From: Prescottella equi
GTDB lineage: Bacteria > Actinomycetota > Actinomycetes > Mycobacteriales > Mycobacteriaceae
Direction of reading: 5' to 3'
DNA length: 64,000 nucleotides
NCBI RefSeq assembly: GCF_020171745.1
Contig: NZ_JAIVAH010000013.1
Coordinates: 124,001 to 188,000, forward strand
Positions 45,265-56,310 of the stretch are shown piece after piece. Made by a program: the position numbers and the translations under genes. The first letter of the stretch is position 1, and every line of letters starts with the position of its first letter. The notes below the pieces were generated by a model. The model did not search any database and had not been told where the DNA came from. It saw nothing but the letters and a program-made list of their open reading frames with translations.

Positions 45265-46329
45265 ATGCTCATTTCTCAGCGACCCACGCTGACCGAAGAG
45301 GTCATCGCTGAAAACCGCTCGAAGTTCGTCATCGAGCCCCTCGAGCCAGGCTTCGGGTACACCCTCGGCAATTCGCTGCGCCGCACCCTGCTGTCGTCGA
45401 TCCCCGGCGCTGCTGTCACCAGCATCCGCATCGACGGCGTCCTGCACGAGTTCACCACCGTTCCCGGCGTGAAGGAAGATGTCACCGACATCATCCTGAA
45501 CCTCAAGGGCCTGGTCGTGAGCTCCGAAGAGGACGAGCCGGTCACCATGTACGTCCGCAAGCAGGGCCCCGGGGTCGTGACTGCGGGTGACATCGTTCCG
45601 CCGGCAGGCGTCACGGTCAACAACCCGGATCTGCACATCGCCACCCTGAACGACAAGGGAAAGCTGGAGATCGAGCTCGTCGTCGAGCGCGGTCGCGGCT
45701 ATGTCCCCGCCGTCCAGAACAAGGCGTCCGGCGCCGAGATCGGCCGTATCCCGGTCGACTCGATCTACTCGCCGGTGCTCAAGGTCACCTACAAGGTGGA
45801 GGCGACTCGCGTCGAGCAGCGCACCGACTTCGATCGGCTGATTCTCGACGTGGAGACCAAGAACTCCATCACCGCACGGGACGCGCTCGCTTCGGCGGGC
45901 AAGACCCTGGTTGAGCTCTTCGGCCTGGCCCGTGAGCTGAACGTCGAAGCAGAAGGCATCGAGATCGGACCCTCGCCCGCCGAGGCCGATCACATCGCTT
46001 CCTTCGGACTCCCCATCGAGGATCTGGACCTGACGGTCCGTTCCTACAACTGCCTCAAGCGCGAGGGTGTTCACACCGTCGGCGAGCTGGTTGGTCGTAC
46101 CGAGTCCGATCTGCTGGACATCCGCAATTTCGGACAGAAGTCCATCGACGAGGTGAAGGTCAAGCTGCATTCGCTCGGCCTCGCCCTCAAGGACAGCCCT
46201 GCGTCCTTCGATCCCACCACCGTTGCCGGCTACGACGCCGCCACCGGTACGTGGAGCGACACGGATGCCGGTTCCTTCAGCGACGCTGACGGTACCGAGC
46301 AGGACTACGCCGAGACCGAACAGCTGTAA
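45265..46329 (+). CDS. rpoA: DNA-directed RNA polymerase subunit alpha
   Basis: The 354-residue protein has an N-terminal assembly domain ([25 protein letters not shown], about 28-52). The C-terminal domain ([24 protein letters not shown], from about 254) binds UP-elements and activators, and an acidic Thr/Asp-rich tail follows. The start is ATG 45265 with AGGAGG seven bases before; an ATG at 45235 would add ten non-conserved residues. Confidence 0.97.
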   Translation: MLISQRPTLTEEVIAENRSKFVIEPLEPGFGYTLGNSLRRTLLSSIPGAAVTSIRIDGVLHEFTTVPGVKEDVTDIILNLKGLVVSSEEDEPVTMYVRKQGPGVVTAGDIVPPAGVTVNNPDLHIATLNDKGKLEIELVVERGRGYVPAVQNKASGAEIGRIPVDSIYSPVLKVTYKVEATRVEQRTDFDRLILDVETKNSITARDALASAGKTLVELFGLARELNVEAEGIEIGPSPAEADHIASFGLPIEDLDLTVRSYNCLKREGVHTVGELVGRTESDLLDIRNFGQKSIDEVKVKLHSLGLALKDSPASFDPTTVAGYDAATGTWSDTDAGSFSDADGTEQDYAETEQL

Positions 46330-46384
46330 CCCGTATCACCCGGCACATGGGCAAATGTGCTGGGCGAGCCCCAGAGGAGCTCCA

Positions 46385-46927
46385 ATGCCCAAGCCCAAGA
46401 AGGGTGCCCGCTTCGGCGGGTCGGCGTCGCACCAGAAGGCGATCTTCGCCAACCTGGCGACTGCTCTCTTCGAGCACGGCCGAATCACCACCACGGAGGC
46501 CAAGGCCAAGGCCCTGCGTCCGTACGCCGAGAAGCTCGTGACCAAGGCCAAGGGTGGAACCCTTGCCGACCGTCGTGAGGTTCTCAAGGTCATCCGCAAC
46601 AAGGACGTCGTGCACGGCCTGTTCGCGGAGATCGGCCCGTTCTACGCCGACCGCGACGGCGGTTACACCCGCATCATCAAGACGGTCCCCCGCAAGGGTG
46701 ACAACGCTCCGATGGCGATCATCGAGCTCGTCAAGGAGAAGACTGTCACCTCCGAGGCGGACCGCGCTCGCCGCGTCGCTGCTTCGCAGGCTGCCGAGGA
46801 GAACGTGGTGGAGGCTGTCGAGGCCGACGCCACCGAAGCCGAGGTCGAGAACGCAGAGGCCGTCGTCGAGGGTGTCGAGAACGAGACCGCGACTGCAGCT
46901 GACGCCGACGAGGCCAAGAAGGACTAG
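46385..46927 (+). CDS. rplQ: 50S ribosomal protein L17
   Basis: Residues 1-120 are standard L17 ([33 protein letters not shown]). The last 60 residues are a long acidic Glu/Ala/Val/Asp-rich tail, making the protein 180 residues instead of the usual 120-130, a known actinobacterial variation. The ATG at 46385 follows AGAGGAG. Confidence 0.96.
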   Translation: MPKPKKGARFGGSASHQKAIFANLATALFEHGRITTTEAKAKALRPYAEKLVTKAKGGTLADRREVLKVIRNKDVVHGLFAEIGPFYADRDGGYTRIIKTVPRKGDNAPMAIIELVKEKTVTSEADRARRVAASQAAEENVVEAVEADATEAEVENAEAVVEGVENETATAADADEAKKD

Positions 46928-46932
46928 TCCAC

Positions 46933-47823
46933 TTGGTTTCGGCACATGCTGAATCGAACGAACCCGCCGCTCCCTCCGGGGACGGCGGGTTCGTTCGATT
47001 GCGGCTCGATATTTCCTACGACGGCACCGACTTCTCGGGCTGGGCGCGTCAGCCCGGCCGTCGCACGGTGTGCGGTGAGATCGAGGAGAAGCTGAGCGCG
47101 ATCGTCCGCACCCCGGTGCTGCTGACGGTCGCCGGACGGACCGACGCCGGTGTCCACGCGAGTGGTCAGGTGGCGCACGTCGACGTCCCGGCGGACATGA
47201 TTCCCGAGGATCCGTCGCGGCTGGTCCGCAGACTCGCCCGGTTCCTGCCCAGAGATGTTCGGGTCAAGGATGTCTCGTTCGCGCCCGAGCATTTCGACGC
47301 GCGGTTCTCGGCGATTCGCCGGCACTACGAGTACCGGCTGACCACGGCGCGGTACGGTGTCGAGCCGTTGCGTGCCCGGGACACCGTCGCGTGGCCCAAG
47401 GACGTCGACGTCGAGGCGATGCGGGAGGCGTCGTCGCGGCTTCTGGGTCTGCACGATTTCGCGGCGTTCTGCAAGCGTCGCGAGGGCGCGACGACGGTCC
47501 GCGAACTGCAGCGGTTCGAGTGGGAGCAGGTCGGCGACGAACTGACGGCGTTCGTGAGTGCCGACGCCTTCTGCTGGTCGATGGTCCGGAGCCTGGTCGG
47601 TGCTGCGCTCGCGGTCGGCGAGGGTCGCCGCACCGTCGAATGGATGGCAGGCCTGCTCGCCGAGCGCGAGCGTGCGAGTGCAGTCGCCGTCGCTCCGGCA
47701 CACGGGCTTTCACTGGTCCGCGTCGACTACCCGGCGGACGAGGACCTGGCTGCCCGCAACGAAGCCACCCGGGAGACGCGCACTTCGATCGAACCGGGCG
47801 GCTCCGGCTGCTGCGGGGACTGA
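46933..47823 (+). CDS. truA: tRNA pseudouridine(38-40) synthase
   Basis: TruA isomerises uridines in the anticodon arm of tRNA. The catalytic Asp lies in [13 protein letters not shown] (Asp71 from TTG 46933), with the RRHYEYRL and [15 protein letters not shown]-like motifs of the family. The start is uncertain. TTG 46933 gives 296 residues with a 20-residue low-complexity leader that coincides with a large hairpin. TTG 46999 gives 275 residues starting directly at [14 protein letters not shown], where other TruA proteins begin. No good ribosome-binding site favours either. Confidence 0.93.
   Translation: MVSAHAESNEPAAPSGDGGFVRLRLDISYDGTDFSGWARQPGRRTVCGEIEEKLSAIVRTPVLLTVAGRTDAGVHASGQVAHVDVPADMIPEDPSRLVRRLARFLPRDVRVKDVSFAPEHFDARFSAIRRHYEYRLTTARYGVEPLRARDTVAWPKDVDVEAMREASSRLLGLHDFAAFCKRREGATTVRELQRFEWEQVGDELTAFVSADAFCWSMVRSLVGAALAVGEGRRTVEWMAGLLAERERASAVAVAPAHGLSLVRVDYPADEDLAARNEATRETRTSIEPGGSGCCGD
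46952..47000 (+). terminator. 18-bp hairpin between rplQ and truA, overlapping the possible truA start
   Basis: AATCGAACGAACCCGCCG (46952-46969) is perfectly complementary to 46983-47000, with a 13-base loop. It begins 24 bases after the rplQ stop, as expected for an operon terminator. It lies inside the longest truA frame, so the long start at 46933 would be translated through the stem. Confidence 0.75.
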
Positions 47824-47829
47824 CGTCCG

Positions 47830-48972
<1,143 letters not shown>

Positions 48973-49009
48973 GGCGGTCTCCTCGCGGATTGACGAGCTT
49001 CGAAAAGTA

Positions 49010-49033
49010 GTACTGAAAGCGATACTGCAGTAC
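49010..49033. promoter_or_regulatory. Candidate TetR operator between the acyl-CoA dehydrogenase and tetR genes
   Basis: GTACTG (49010-49015) and CAGTAC (49028-49033) form inverted half-sites 12 bases apart, with a further ATACTGCA between them. They lie in the 71-base divergent gap, ten bases before the regulator start. Repeated TACTG elements of this kind fit a dimeric TetR site. Confidence 0.45.
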
Positions 49034-49043
49034 CGTCTGGCGT

Positions 49044-49613
49044 ATGGCAACCCCGGTGAAGATGACGGCTCGACGTATCGCGCTGTTCGACGCGCTCGTG
49101 ACCCTGATTCTCGACGAGGGATTCGCGCACCTCACCCTGGACGACCTGGCGGCGCGGCTGCACTGCTCGAAGTCCACGCTGTACCGCCTCGCGGACAGCA
49201 AGGAACAGTTGGTCCGGGCGGCCACGGTGCACTTCTTCCGTGGGGCCACCGAGCAGGTCGAGGCGAGCGTGGCAGGTGCGGTGGACGCGCGTGACCGCAT
49301 CCGCAGGTATCTCGAGGCGGTGGGCGAGCAGTTGCGGCCGGCGTCGGCGCGGTTCATGGAGGATCTCGCGGCCGATCCCGCGGCCCGCGAGGTGTACGAG
49401 CGCAACACCCGGTTCGCGGCGAGACGGGTGCAGGAACTCATCACCGAAGGGGTCGAGGCGGGGGAGCTGAGGGACGCGCATGCTGCGTTCGTCGGAGACA
49501 TCGCCGCCGCGGCGATGGTGCGGATCCAGCAGCGGCAGGTGGCGGCGTCGACCGGACTCGACGACGCCGAGGCATACCAGGAACTGGCGGTTCTCCTGAC
49601 CCGCGGACTCTGA
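49044..49613 (+). CDS. TetR family transcriptional regulator
   Basis: In this 189-residue protein the N-terminal helix-turn-helix spans about 31-50 (TLDDLAARLHCSKSTLYRLA), followed by a helical ligand-binding domain. It is divergently paired with the acyl-CoA dehydrogenase, so it probably represses that gene and itself in response to an acyl-CoA or fatty acid. That is inference from the arrangement and operator-like repeat. Confidence 0.9.
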   Translation: MATPVKMTARRIALFDALVTLILDEGFAHLTLDDLAARLHCSKSTLYRLADSKEQLVRAATVHFFRGATEQVEASVAGAVDARDRIRRYLEAVGEQLRPASARFMEDLAADPAAREVYERNTRFAARRVQELITEGVEAGELRDAHAAFVGDIAAAAMVRIQQRQVAASTGLDDAEAYQELAVLLTRGL

Positions 49614-49651
49614 TCCGGCGCTCTACGATCGGACTCGGAAGGGAGTGGCCG

Positions 49652-50206
49652 ATGGAGCTGGATCGACCGTTGCGACTCGAGGTGATCGTCGGCAGCGTCC
49701 GTGTGAAGCGGTTCGCGCCCGTCGTCGTCGACTGGTTCGTGGAACGGGCCGGTGCACGCGACGAGTTCGACACCGCGGTCCTCGACCTCGCCGACGCGTC
49801 TCTGCCGCAGGATCTTTCGCATTCTCCTGAGGTCGACGCCTTCACCGAACGTATCGGGCACGCGGACGCCTTCGTCGTCGTGACGAGCGAGTACAACCAC
49901 GGCTATCCGGCGGCGCTCAAGACAGCACTCGATACCGTCAAGTACGAGTGGCGTGCCAAGCCCGTCGGTTTCGTCGCGTACGGAGGGATGTCGGGAGGGC
50001 TGCGGGCGGTGGAGCAACTGCGCCAGGTCGTCGCGGAACTGCACATGGTCTCGATCCGGGAGTCCGTCAGTTTTCACCAGGCGCGCAAGCGCTTCGACCC
50101 GGCGGACGGCGCCGCGAACGACGCCGCCGGGCGGATTCTCACGCAGTTGGCGTGGTGGGGCGACGCCCTGCGGACACAACGCGAGCACGCGCCCTATCCG
50201 GGCTGA
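49652..50206 (+). CDS. NAD(P)H-dependent FMN reductase family protein
   Basis: This 184-residue flavodoxin-fold protein has the phosphate-binding start VIVGSVRVKRFAP, the conserved SEYNHGYPAALKTALD segment (about 79-94) and YGGMSGG. Family members reduce FMN, quinones, chromate or azo dyes, so the substrate cannot be read from sequence. AAGGGAG precedes the ATG at 49652. It follows tetR by 38 bases and may be cotranscribed with it. Confidence 0.88.
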   Translation: MELDRPLRLEVIVGSVRVKRFAPVVVDWFVERAGARDEFDTAVLDLADASLPQDLSHSPEVDAFTERIGHADAFVVVTSEYNHGYPAALKTALDTVKYEWRAKPVGFVAYGGMSGGLRAVEQLRQVVAELHMVSIRESVSFHQARKRFDPADGAANDAAGRILTQLAWWGDALRTQREHAPYPG

Positions 50207-50209
50207 GGC

Positions 50210-51850
50210 TCAGTGGGTGCCGACGAGTCGCGACTGGCGCGGACGTCCGAGGAAGGCGGTCTCCGACGAAATCGTCACGAGCGCCAATTCGATGCTGTGT
50301 CCTCCCGTCGTGAGGATCACGCGGTCGCCGGACGCCCCGGGCTGAAGTATCGAGACGGCGACCGTCGCCGACGCGGGCACAGCAGTGGGCTGGACATGGA
50401 CGGTCGTCACGCCCGGCCGGGCCGGCGGCGCCGGAGGCCCGTCGACGACGAGCGTGTCGAATCCTGTCTCGGACCAAGAGGATCCGTGTGCGATTCGGAG
50501 TCGTGACGGTGCGCCGATCGCCTCCACCAGCGTCGTCCACGCATGGGGCCGGTCGGTGTGGACCAGCACCCGTGCGCCGGTTCCGACGGCCCGGAACACC
50601 ACCTGCTGGGCGAGGTACAGCTCGCCGCCGACCAGCACGTCACGCACTCCGGGGCCGGACAGTCGGGTTGTGACGGCGTGGCCTCGAGCGTCGGATCCGA
50701 CGAGTTGCCCACAACCGGCTACCGGCAGGTGCAGGCCGTCGAGGAGGTCCGGGGAGGTCGCGCGCAGGGGTGTGAGGGCGTCGAGGTCGGGTGACGAGAC
50801 GGGCAGGTGCGCGACGAGAGCGGCACGGTGCCGGCCCTGCATCGAGATCCGGCCCCGGTGCCGCAGACCTCGTGACGGCACGGCTCGGGTGGTGGTCCGG
50901 TACGCGGCCCCGACGAGTACCGAGTCCTTGTCCGCGCCGGGACGCAGACGCACCGTGACCGTCGTCCCGACGCCGGGCTGCGCCCACACCGCGGTGAGCA
51001 GCTCGCGGCTGAGATGTCGGGGATCGATCGCGTTGCCGGTGTTGCACATGCCCTGGAGTGGTACATGGGACCAGTGCTGGTCCATCGTGTCGGGGTGGAC
51101 GCCGCGGCAGATGAGGGCGGCGGCCGACTCCACGTCGGCCGCCGGCAGGATGCGCGCGGCGCAGCCAGTGTCGGCGAGGGCCCGGACGACTCGTCGTGCC
51201 GCGACCGCGACGGTGCGTGCGGCGCCCTCCTCGCCGCCGCCGCGGCGCGCGACGGAAGCGCCGTTCGCGGCGCCGTCGAACCGGAGCGCCACCCACACGG
51301 TGCGCCGGGCGATGGCGGGAAGGGGGCCGACCAGGCTGTCGTAGACGTCGGCGGCGGGGGTCCCGGTGACGGCGCGACTGCCGTGGGCCACGATGTCGAT
51401 GCCGCCGAGGGTGACGTCGTGCTGATTCAGGCACGCGGCGAGCGCCGCGACGGGAACGTGGTCGGGGGAGTCGACGTGCTCAGGCGTCACCCGGGTCCAA
51501 TGTCCGAGCGGTGGAAGCAGTTCGACGACCGCGACGACCTGTCCGTCGATCCAGTGCAGGCCGACGGTCTCGCCGGGCGCGTGGAAGTCGGTGGTGCGCC
51601 CGATCCCCGGTCTGCGGTCGCCGAGCGAGCGCAGCGCCGTCTCGGCCCACGCCACAGCGAACCGGCCACCGACGCGGGTGAACAGTGCGCCGCCGAATAC
51701 CGCGGCCACGACGACCGCAGCCCACAGCGGCAGCCCGGCGAGCAGCGCGAGCAGACACACGGCTGCGCCGACCAACTGTGCGACGACGACGGTCGTCACC
51801 AGTGCTGCGGCAGCCGTGTTCGGACGGCGTCCGGCACGGAAATGGTCCAC
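50210..51850 (-). CDS. eccE4: Type VII secretion protein EccE
   Basis: In this 546-residue protein two membrane spans near the N-terminus (about 14-36 and 39-58) are followed by a large soluble region with the EccE pattern (HWIDGQVVAVVELLPP; SPDHVPVAALAACLNQHDVTL; GIDIVAHGSR). EccE sits at the edge of the ESX membrane complex with EccB, EccC and EccD. The GTG at 51850 has GGAGGA four bases upstream. M. tuberculosis ESX-4 lacks eccE; its presence here suggests a more complete ESX-4 apparatus. Confidence 0.85.
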   Translation of the reverse strand: MDHFRAGRRPNTAAAALVTTVVVAQLVGAAVCLLALLAGLPLWAAVVVAAVFGGALFTRVGGRFAVAWAETALRSLGDRRPGIGRTTDFHAPGETVGLHWIDGQVVAVVELLPPLGHWTRVTPEHVDSPDHVPVAALAACLNQHDVTLGGIDIVAHGSRAVTGTPAADVYDSLVGPLPAIARRTVWVALRFDGAANGASVARRGGGEEGAARTVAVAARRVVRALADTGCAARILPAADVESAAALICRGVHPDTMDQHWSHVPLQGMCNTGNAIDPRHLSRELLTAVWAQPGVGTTVTVRLRPGADKDSVLVGAAYRTTTRAVPSRGLRHRGRISMQGRHRAALVAHLPVSSPDLDALTPLRATSPDLLDGLHLPVAGCGQLVGSDARGHAVTTRLSGPGVRDVLVGGELYLAQQVVFRAVGTGARVLVHTDRPHAWTTLVEAIGAPSRLRIAHGSSWSETGFDTLVVDGPPAPPARPGVTTVHVQPTAVPASATVAVSILQPGASGDRVILTTGGHSIELALVTISSETAFLGRPRQSRLVGTH

Positions 51851-51962
51851 GGTTCCTCCCCGATACCTGAACCAGACGGAGCGAGCAGTCGTCCGCCGAA
51901 GAGTGCTTTCGAGCGAACTGTACTGTGTGGATCCGAAGCGTGCGCCTCTTGGGGGAGGGAAC

Positions 51963-53435
51963 ATGGCTGCACAGCCGACGACTCGATGGCAGGTGAGCGG
52001 ATACCGATTCCTGGTCCGCCGTATGGAGCATGCGCTCGTCCGCAAGGACGTGCGCATGCTGAGCGATCCGATGCGGTCGCAGTCGCGCGCCCTGGGGGTG
52101 GGGATCGTCGTGGCGTGTCTGGTGCTGGCGGGGTCCGCGGCGCTGGCGCTGTTCCGTCCGCAGGACAAGATCGGCAACGCGACGATCGTCGTCGGAAAAG
52201 ACTCGGGCGCAATGTTCGTCGTGATGAACGACGCGCTCCATCCCGTGCTCAACCTTGCGTCCGCGCGACTGATCGTCGGGGAGGCGGCGAAGCCGGTGAC
52301 GGTATCGGGATCGGAGATCGAGTCCCGGCCACGCGGCGCGCTGGTCGGCATCCCGGGCGCCCCGTCGGCGCTTCCTGCGGGTTCGACCGGCGGCCGGCCG
52401 TGGACGGTGTGCGACACGGTCGCCTCCGACGGAACCGATTCCGTCACAACCACGGTGGTCGTCGGTGAGCCGTCATGGAGTGATCGCATCGGTCCGCTCG
52501 ACTCCGATCGTGCGCTGCTCGTCTCGCACGGCGCCGACACCTATCTCGTGTACGACGGCCATCGGGCGCAGATCGATCTCCGGGACCGGGCGGTGACCCG
52601 TGCACTGGGACTCGAAGGCGCGCAGCCGCGTCCGATCGGGCGCGGACTGCTCAATGCGATCCCGGAGACGCTTCCGATCACGCCGCCGCAGATCGAGTCC
52701 CGGGGATCCGCGCCGACCTATCAGATCGCCGGGCGGACCGTCGGATCCGTCGTCAAGCTGATGCGCGGCGACGACGTCCGCTACTACGTGGTGCTCCGGG
52801 ACGGCGTGCAGGAGATCAGCGCCGCCACAGCGCTTCTCATCCAGTTCGCCGATTCGCAGGGACAGTCGGAGATGGCGACGGTCAGCCCCGACGCGCTGGC
52901 CCAGGCGCCGTTGGCGGACGTACTCGACGTGGCGACCTTCCCGGCCGTCCCGCCGCGGCTCGCGGACCCGTCCGACGAGCCGGTCGGTTGCCTGACCTGG
53001 ACACCGCAGGGCACGGCGCAGGGCGACGACTCCGGATCCGTCGACGCGGCGCTCACGGTGGCGGCCGGGCGTTCGCTGCCGATCCCGGACGATGCGCGCT
53101 CGGTTCGCCTGGCGCAGGCCGACGGCTCCGGCGACCACGCGGATTTCGCCTACGTGCGTCCGGGCGCCGGCGGTTTCGTGCAGACGACGGGCGTCGAGTC
53201 CGGCAGCGCCCGCAAGGGTGGCTTGTTCTTCGTCGCCGACACCGGCGTCCTGTACGGGGTCGAGAACGCCGACGCGGCGAAGGCTCTGGGGTTCGAGGTG
53301 CCGGGTGCACCGGCGCCGTGGCGGATCGTCGAATTGCTCGCTCCCGGGCCGACTCTCGGTAGGGCGGCGGCGCTGGTCGCGCACGACGGCGTGTCTCCCG
53401 ATGCCGATCCGGCGCCGGTGGCAGCGGGCAACTAG
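51963..53435 (+). CDS. eccB4: Type VII secretion protein EccB
   Basis: The 490-residue protein begins with the conserved TTRWQVSGYRFLVRRMEHALVR segment, then one membrane span (about 44-64) and a large extracytoplasmic domain with Cys residues in TVCDTV and GCLTWTP that may pair. EccB is the periplasm-facing core subunit of the ESX channel. The ATG at 51963 follows GGGGGAGGG. Its TAG and that of the convergent mycP share the four bases CTAG. Confidence 0.93.
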   Translation: MAAQPTTRWQVSGYRFLVRRMEHALVRKDVRMLSDPMRSQSRALGVGIVVACLVLAGSAALALFRPQDKIGNATIVVGKDSGAMFVVMNDALHPVLNLASARLIVGEAAKPVTVSGSEIESRPRGALVGIPGAPSALPAGSTGGRPWTVCDTVASDGTDSVTTTVVVGEPSWSDRIGPLDSDRALLVSHGADTYLVYDGHRAQIDLRDRAVTRALGLEGAQPRPIGRGLLNAIPETLPITPPQIESRGSAPTYQIAGRTVGSVVKLMRGDDVRYYVVLRDGVQEISAATALLIQFADSQGQSEMATVSPDALAQAPLADVLDVATFPAVPPRLADPSDEPVGCLTWTPQGTAQGDDSGSVDAALTVAAGRSLPIPDDARSVRLAQADGSGDHADFAYVRPGAGGFVQTTGVESGSARKGGLFFVADTGVLYGVENADAAKALGFEVPGAPAPWRIVELLAPGPTLGRAAALVAHDGVSPDADPAPVAAGN

Positions 53436-54826
53436 TCGCGTCGTGACGCCGCTCGACGGCGCAGCGGCAGCGACGCCAGGACGCCGAGAAGTGCGAGCGT
53501 GACGATTCCTCCGGTCGCGGCCAGTGCCACCGTGCGGGGCCGGGTGTCCGGTGGTGGGGGCGGGTGCGGAGTCGGAAGCTGCGCCGACGCGAACGTCGGC
53601 GCCGCGACGTCGGCGTCGGGCAGATCCGCCGTGACGGCGGCCACGGGATCGACGACGCCGCGGCCGACGAACGGGTTCCACCCCTCGGCCGGTGCGTGCG
53701 CCGTGGCCTCGATCCGGGCGATCACCTGCTGCGCGCTCAACTGCGGAAACCTGGCGCGCACCAGCGCCACCGTCGCGGACACGAGAGGAGCCGCGAAACT
53801 CGTTCCGACGAAGGGCATCTGCTGTCCCTGACCATTCAGCCAGCTGCGAGTCTCGCCGGTGCCGTCGGGCGCGAGCGAGACGATGCCGGTGCCCGGTGCC
53901 GCCACGTCCACCCACGGGCCGCCGAGACTGAATTCGGATGCCGCGCCGTCCGGATCGACGGATCCGACGGTGAGCACGTAGTCGTCGTACCACGCGGGAG
54001 TTGCGATGGTGGCCACCGAATCCCAGGGGTCCGCGCCCGGGTCGAGGGGGTCGATCCCCGGGTTCTGGGCCATGCAACCGCCGGAGCGGAAGTTTCCCGC
54101 TGCGGCGACGACCACTGCGTTCTTCACGGTGGCGGCATAGTGCACAGCGGCTCCGAGCGACTGGTCGGCGATGCCGTCGGAGGCCGACCGGCACGCCACC
54201 TCGGAGATGTTGACGACCGTGGCGCCGTTGTCGACGGCCTGACGGATCGCCATCGCCATCGTCTGGGTGTTGCCGTAGCCGGAGGTGTTCTGGACGTCGT
54301 TCGGATCGTCCCGCCGGCGGGTCTCCGAGAAGTTGGCGCTGGACTGGCGGATCGTCACGATCCGCGCGTCGGGAGCCCCGCCGGCGAATCCTGACGTCGG
54401 CACGGGTGCCGCGGCGATGAGACCTGCGACGATGGTGCCGTGCGCGTCGCAGTCGCCGGTGCCGTCGCCCGTCGAGACGTAGTCACCGCCGGGAATCAGG
54501 CCGGGCAGGCGGGGATGACGGGCCACGCCGGTGTCGATCACCGCGACGATCTGGCCGGCCCCGCGGGTGAGCGGCCACGCCGATTCGAAGTCCATCGTGC
54601 GCTGCGGAAGAGGAGTGCTCGGTTCGTCGGCCGACGACAGCGCCACCGCACATGCGTTGCGCTGCTCGGTGGGCGCGAGGGGGGCGGGACGGGCGGGCCC
54701 CGGCAGCCTGCCGGGGTCGATGGGCGACGGGACGACCGCGGACCCGAGTCCGCCGAGGGACAGCGTCGTCGCGACGGTGAGGAGCGAGACGATCGCTGCC
54801 GACCGTGCGGTGGGGCGCATGCGCAT
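53432..54826 (-). CDS. mycP4: Mycosin, type VII secretion-associated subtilisin-like serine protease
   Basis: The 464-residue secreted, membrane-anchored protease has a signal peptide (about 1-31), catalytic Asp98 (VIDTG), His129 (DAHGT), oxyanion Asn245 (AAAGN) and Ser343 (VGTSFAAP). A proline-rich linker and a C-terminal anchor (about 430-452, then RRRAASRR) follow. Mycosins stabilise ESX complexes and process substrates. The ATG overlaps the eccD stop by one base, so it is coupled to eccD. Confidence 0.94.
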   Translation of the reverse strand: MRMRPTARSAAIVSLLTVATTLSLGGLGSAVVPSPIDPGRLPGPARPAPLAPTEQRNACAVALSSADEPSTPLPQRTMDFESAWPLTRGAGQIVAVIDTGVARHPRLPGLIPGGDYVSTGDGTGDCDAHGTIVAGLIAAAPVPTSGFAGGAPDARIVTIRQSSANFSETRRRDDPNDVQNTSGYGNTQTMAMAIRQAVDNGATVVNISEVACRSASDGIADQSLGAAVHYAATVKNAVVVAAAGNFRSGGCMAQNPGIDPLDPGADPWDSVATIATPAWYDDYVLTVGSVDPDGAASEFSLGGPWVDVAAPGTGIVSLAPDGTGETRSWLNGQGQQMPFVGTSFAAPLVSATVALVRARFPQLSAQQVIARIEATAHAPAEGWNPFVGRGVVDPVAAVTADLPDADVAAPTFASAQLPTPHPPPPPDTRPRTVALAATGGIVTLALLGVLASLPLRRRAASRRD

Positions 54827-56310
54827 CACAGCCCGCGCACGGCGAGGAACAGCCCGGACACCCAGCACGCGAGAGGTACGACGGCGGCGATCGCCGCGTA
54901 GTCGACGATCTCGGCGGCGCGGCGCTGCACCGGCGAGAACGTCCGTTGCGGGACGACGACTCCGAGGACGAGGGCCGCGATGACGAGCAGTGCGGTGACC
55001 GCGAACAACGCGAGGGCGGCGCTCGGGACCACCACTGCTGTCGCGACCGACAGCAGCATCAGCACGGCGCTGCCGCCGGCGATGAGCGGGACGGCCTGCT
55101 CGGCGGAACTGTAGGTCCGTCCGCGGAACATCAACACTGCCGCCGCTGCCACGGCCAGAGCTGTTCCCGGCCAGTAGATTCCGTCGGACGCGCTCGGCGT
55201 CGCTGCCAGGAGTGCGCCGGTCGCGGTCAGCAGGGTGGAACCCGCGATCAGTCCGGTGAGATAGCGCCGGGCGTGCTCGGCGCGTCGTTCGACCGTCGCG
55301 AACGACGGCATGCTCCGGGCGTTGTCGAGATCGTCGGCGTCGTCCTCGGCGGGGTCGAGCGACGTGCCGGGCGCAGGCACCGGGGGCAGTGGGAGCTTCG
55401 CGAGCATCATCGCGATCCGGGCTGCGAAGACGAGTCCGAACAGCGCGCAGCCGACGAGTATCGCGCCGACCGATCGCGTGGACTGCTCGGTGAGGACCGC
55501 GACGAGCGCGGCGAGTGATCCGAGCAGGGAGATCGACGCGGCTGTGGTGAACACGGCGTGCCCGACGCCGCCGGCGCGCAGGGCCAGCACCGCGCAGGCA
55601 CCGACCATCACGAGCCCGAGCAACGTGTCCGGTGGCAGGTCGTCGCCGGGGACGATCAGCGCGCCCGACGCGAACGCGATCGGCAGCGCTGCCGTGCCGA
55701 GCGTGAGTGCCGCGCCGGCGTCGTCGTACACCCGGTTGGCGACCGCTCCCGCGACGAGAAGGGCCACGACGACGGCGAAGGCGCCGGCGGCTCCGAACAC
55801 CGATGCGGTGGCTCCCTCGGTACGGAGCAGCACGAACGCCGCGGCCGCGGAAGCGGCGACGGCGATCGCGGAGCCCGTGAGGCGTGCGATCCGCGGAGTC
55901 CAGGGGTGCGCGTGTCCGGTGTCGGCGACCGCCACGTTGTACATGACGTCGTCGAACAGGGGCGGGGGCGGGCTCGCCTCCACACTGTCGAAGACGAGGA
56001 GTTCGCCGTCGAGAACACCGTGTTCCTGCAGACTCGACGCCGGTGACAGCGCAGGTCGGCCCACCCGGGACAGCACCCATCGTGTCGGCTGGAGACGATC
56101 GCCGGTGACGTCGAAGTCGTTGGCAGCGCTGTGCTTCTCGACCAGATCGGCAATTCCGGGTATCAGTAGGTCGACCGGCACCGAATTCGGAAGCGCGAGG
56201 TCGATCTGACTGTGCGGCGTGAGAATCGTCAGTCGGCACAGGTCGGCAGCGCCACGTGGTCGGGCGCCGGTCGTACCGCCGGTCGTCTGGTCGGCGCGCA
56301 GCACTGTCAC
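54826..56310 (-). CDS. eccD4: Type VII secretion integral membrane protein EccD
   Basis: The 494-residue protein has an N-terminal ubiquitin-like domain (about 20-110: LCRLTILTPHSQIDLALP) followed by about eleven membrane helices from residue 135 on. EccD forms the pore-lining part of ESX complexes. I chose GTG 56310, preceded by GGGGGGAA; GTG 56304 is also possible. It is cotranscribed with mycP on the minus strand and divergent from eccC. Confidence 0.92.
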   Translation of the reverse strand: MTVLRADQTTGGTTGARPRGAADLCRLTILTPHSQIDLALPNSVPVDLLIPGIADLVEKHSAANDFDVTGDRLQPTRWVLSRVGRPALSPASSLQEHGVLDGELLVFDSVEASPPPPLFDDVMYNVAVADTGHAHPWTPRIARLTGSAIAVAASAAAAFVLLRTEGATASVFGAAGAFAVVVALLVAGAVANRVYDDAGAALTLGTAALPIAFASGALIVPGDDLPPDTLLGLVMVGACAVLALRAGGVGHAVFTTAASISLLGSLAALVAVLTEQSTRSVGAILVGCALFGLVFAARIAMMLAKLPLPPVPAPGTSLDPAEDDADDLDNARSMPSFATVERRAEHARRYLTGLIAGSTLLTATGALLAATPSASDGIYWPGTALAVAAAAVLMFRGRTYSSAEQAVPLIAGGSAVLMLLSVATAVVVPSAALALFAVTALLVIAALVLGVVVPQRTFSPVQRRAAEIVDYAAIAAVVPLACWVSGLFLAVRGL

